A stretch of 64,000 bases of DNA from Gadus chalcogrammus (Eukaryota; Chordata; Actinopteri; Gadiformes; Gadidae): positions 19,038,518 through 19,102,517 of the forward strand of contig NC_079420.1 in NCBI RefSeq assembly GCF_026213295.1, given 5' to 3'. The position numbers and the translations under genes were made by a program. The notes under the pieces are model-generated. The model searched no databases. It was not told the origin of the DNA and worked only from the letters and a program-made list of their open reading frames with translations. This document shows positions 35,301 to 64,000 of the stretch, one piece after another; position 1 is the stretch's first letter; the number at the start of each line of letters is the position of its first letter.

Positions 35301-36221
35301 CGTGGCGCTTTATCCGACAGTCTCGCTCAAGAAGAAATTCGACGCCGGTCTCAAACCCCGCAACAGAAATCTAAAAATATTGCTCCAACTTTCTCCAATA
35401 GCTGCTTCTCCGAGCCCCGATTTTACCACTCCAACATGGCTACCTCATTTTCCATCAAATCGTTCTCAGCGCGGGGGTTAATGGGAAATCATAATATCGC
35501 GCGTTTACACTCGCGGTCGGATTATAGAGCTACACATACTAGAAAAGACGGTGATCTGCTCCATATTCTTTTTGCGGGCAAAAACAAATCATACATTTGT
35601 CTACGTCTGTCGAATGCCACATTTTTGAATATCAGGAATGGAAATGATGTAGCTGTATTATAAGTGTTGATCTAATATAATCATTAAATCATTATTTATC
35701 TCTATTTTACCTAATTCCCTTTTTTTCCTTACAGTTGCCGTTTCAATACGTTTGTCAATACAATCCGAATAGGGAAACAGCTAATGTCAAGAAAAAATTA
35801 GAGGGTTAGGGTATGACTTGAATGAGTATTATATATATATATATATATATTTAAGTATTTGGCTATGAGCCTATTGAAAAAAAGTATGGGTAATACCTTG
35901 ATAAATGTTTATTTGAATTATATTATTTTGATCTGTAAATATTTGTATTTTTATATTAATATCATATCGTATATTTCTTTTTATATCGTGTTTGTGCATT
36001 ATATCGTGTTTTTCCATTTAGCTTGCTGTATATTTTGCCTATCTAATCAAATCATTCACACAACGGTCATAACATACACAAAAAGGAACGAATGACTTCC
36101 CATTTCGCTAAAAGAATGTGGGTTATTCTATTTGTTGTAATTCTATAGCCAAAAACAACACCGTTCCTGCGCGCATGCGTACATTCTACTATACGATTTG
36201 CACAACGGTCTAGCATCAAAG
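35301..36221. promoter_or_regulatory. Bidirectional lsm14a/taf4 promoter interval
   Basis: The two start codons are 921 bp apart, facing away from each other. Near taf4 there is an NRF1-like GCGCGCATGCGT (36169-36180) about 40 bp before the ATG, and a YY1-like AAGATGGCGG overlapping the ATG. Both are common in TATA-less housekeeping promoters. The middle (about 35650-36060) is AT-rich, with a (TA)n tract near 35830, and shows no conserved feature that I recognise. Confidence 0.55.
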
Positions 36222-53001
<16,780 letters not shown>

Positions 53002-53975
53002 GAAAATGAGTTAAAGAAGCTTGGCTTGTGTGTCTCTGGTGGGATGCATTGTTTGATCGGTTGGAGTGCTTAAGAACGGTCCATGTGTGTATTGGGGCAA
53101 GTTGGGCTTCAAATCTTTGGATGGTGGCATATTAATTGATCAGATTTTATTTATACATGCACAATTTGTTTCCAATGTGAAGAATGTGTATCCAATGCAT
53201 GATTGAGGTGGTGTCAGGAAAAAAATATTTTAAATGGCTCAGCATTTAAAATATAAGCACAGTCTTATCATTGCATATATGATCTTATTGTAGATAGATA
53301 GTAGTGACAATAAAAGACTGACATTTTTTTTTGTTTGGTTGTTTATATCAATTAAACTGTACAAAACAAGGATCCTGACACAAAGATAACAAATACATTA
53401 AATATACATCACTTTTTTTCCAAAATAGTTTATAAAAAGAACAAATTATATTACAGGTTTGGTGCCACCAGGTACAAATTAGGTTTTCGATCATTTTCTT
53501 CCACCATGCGCCCTGATCTTTGTGTTGGTATCAAAACGCAGTCTGACACGTATAACAAAATGGTATTTAATCCATTGAGGTTGACGTTTTTTATTTACGT
53601 TTTAAAATGGACCGGCTATCTATCTACAGACTACCAGCTTCTTTATTTTTTTTTATCCAACCTTTGTCTTCTGATTTTTCAAACCTTCAAAATAAAGTCG
53701 TCAACTTCGCCATCAGAATCACAGTGGAAGCTGTTCAGTTCAAACTGAACTTAACATTGCTCATTTCATTCAGTATGGCAAAGTCTCAAGAAAGTCTAAA
53801 GTCCCAAGTCCTGTTTCAGTCTTCCTTTGTCTGCGTCTGGTTTGAGTCTGTTGGTCTGAGACCCCAGACTCTGTGTTGCCGTTAACGTTCCTTCCCTCCC
53901 AGCGCGACTGAGGATGTTTCGATCCCACCAACGGTCTCGGGGCTGGGCTCTGTCTACGCCGTGTGTTGGCGTGGT
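53002..53975 (-). other. Convergent taf4/kctd15 interval with kctd15 3'UTR
   Basis: No separate gene is seen. Minus-strand AATAAA signals (TTTATT) lie at about 53642 and 53589, so the kctd15 transcript probably ends near 53.6 kb and leaves a few hundred bases between the two gene ends. Confidence 0.5.
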
Positions 53976-63903
<9,928 letters not shown>

Positions 63904-64000
63904 TTAATGCAGGTCCTTAAAGGGCTTGGGGTAGTTGAACATCAGATAATCCATGTAGTAAAAGTCGTAGATCTTCTGTCGCTCTATTGAGTTCAACTTT
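63904..64000 (-). CDS. chst8: Carbohydrate sulfotransferase C-terminus (CHST8/9 type), partial
   Basis: Reading in from the right edge, the minus strand codes KLNSIERQKIYDFYYMDYLM, then FNYPKPFKDLH and a TAA stop (63904-63906). A C-terminus with an aromatic Y-x-x-D-Y/F-x-x-F-x-Y-x-x-P pattern is typical of the HNK-1/GalNAc-4 sulfotransferase family (CHST8, 9, 11-13), type II Golgi enzymes that transfer sulfate from PAPS to GalNAc. CHST8 is preferred over CHST9 because it is the neighbour of KCTD15 in human 19q13 in the same orientation; that is a synteny argument. The catalytic region lies outside the window, so only the last 31 residues can be judged. Confidence 0.65.
   Translation of the reverse strand, partial: KLNSIERQKIYDFYYMDYLMFNYPKPFKDLH

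Noticed and set aside
36198..36221. Upstream extension of taf4 from a TTG codon (HNGLASK before MAGAS)
   Set aside because: TTG is not a normal vertebrate start, and the ATG at 36222 has good context and matches the TAF4 N-terminus.

Overview
The window is eukaryotic and almost certainly teleost. Genes are split by GT-AG introns, the encoded proteins are vertebrate (LSM14A, TAF4, KCTD15, a CHST8-type sulfotransferase tail), and the non-coding DNA holds fish-type DNA transposons and very long CA/GT microsatellites. That microsatellite density would suit a gadiform (cod-like) fish, which is an inference only.

Layout. Bases 1-26,450 are a transposon-rich block with no ordinary host gene. It opens with a CpG-rich minisatellite and a perfect palindrome, then a foldback element split by a degenerate PIF/Harbinger transposon carrying remnants of both Harbinger genes. 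Three same-orientation copies (A, B, C) of a P-element-type transposon follow. Each encodes an uninterrupted two-exon THAP9-like transposase of about 890-910 residues, with the first THAP exon 1-3.6 kb upstream of the main exon. Copies A and C share at least 1.5 kb of further right-hand sequence. Copy A alone is interrupted by a 1,564-bp TIR element flanked by TTAA duplications; it contains an exon-sized fragment of the host gene eepd1, and copy C supplies the empty site.

Bases 26.5-64 kb hold the host genes: lsm14a (minus, 8 coding exons), taf4 (plus, 15 coding exons), kctd15 (minus, 5 coding exons), and at the right edge the last codons of a CHST8/9-type sulfotransferase (minus). lsm14a and taf4 are head to head across about 0.92 kb, and taf4 and kctd15 are tail to tail. 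On the minus strand the order sulfotransferase - kctd15 - lsm14a matches human 19q13 (CHST8-KCTD15-LSM14A), except that a TAF4 gene sits between kctd15 and lsm14a. Human keeps LSM14B-TAF4 on chromosome 20 and TAF4B-KCTD1-CHST9 on chromosome 18, so this window looks like the undivided ancestral arrangement.

Functionally the host genes are unrelated housekeeping or developmental factors: P-body mRNA repression, TFIID scaffold, a BTB repressor and a Golgi sulfotransferase. Their introns carry hAT and Harbinger MITEs, foldbacks, a (GAA)n tract of about 308 bp, and several (GT/CA)n tracts directly against splice sites. Splice sites were placed by reading frame, GT-AG rules and remembered family sequences; no alignment software was used.
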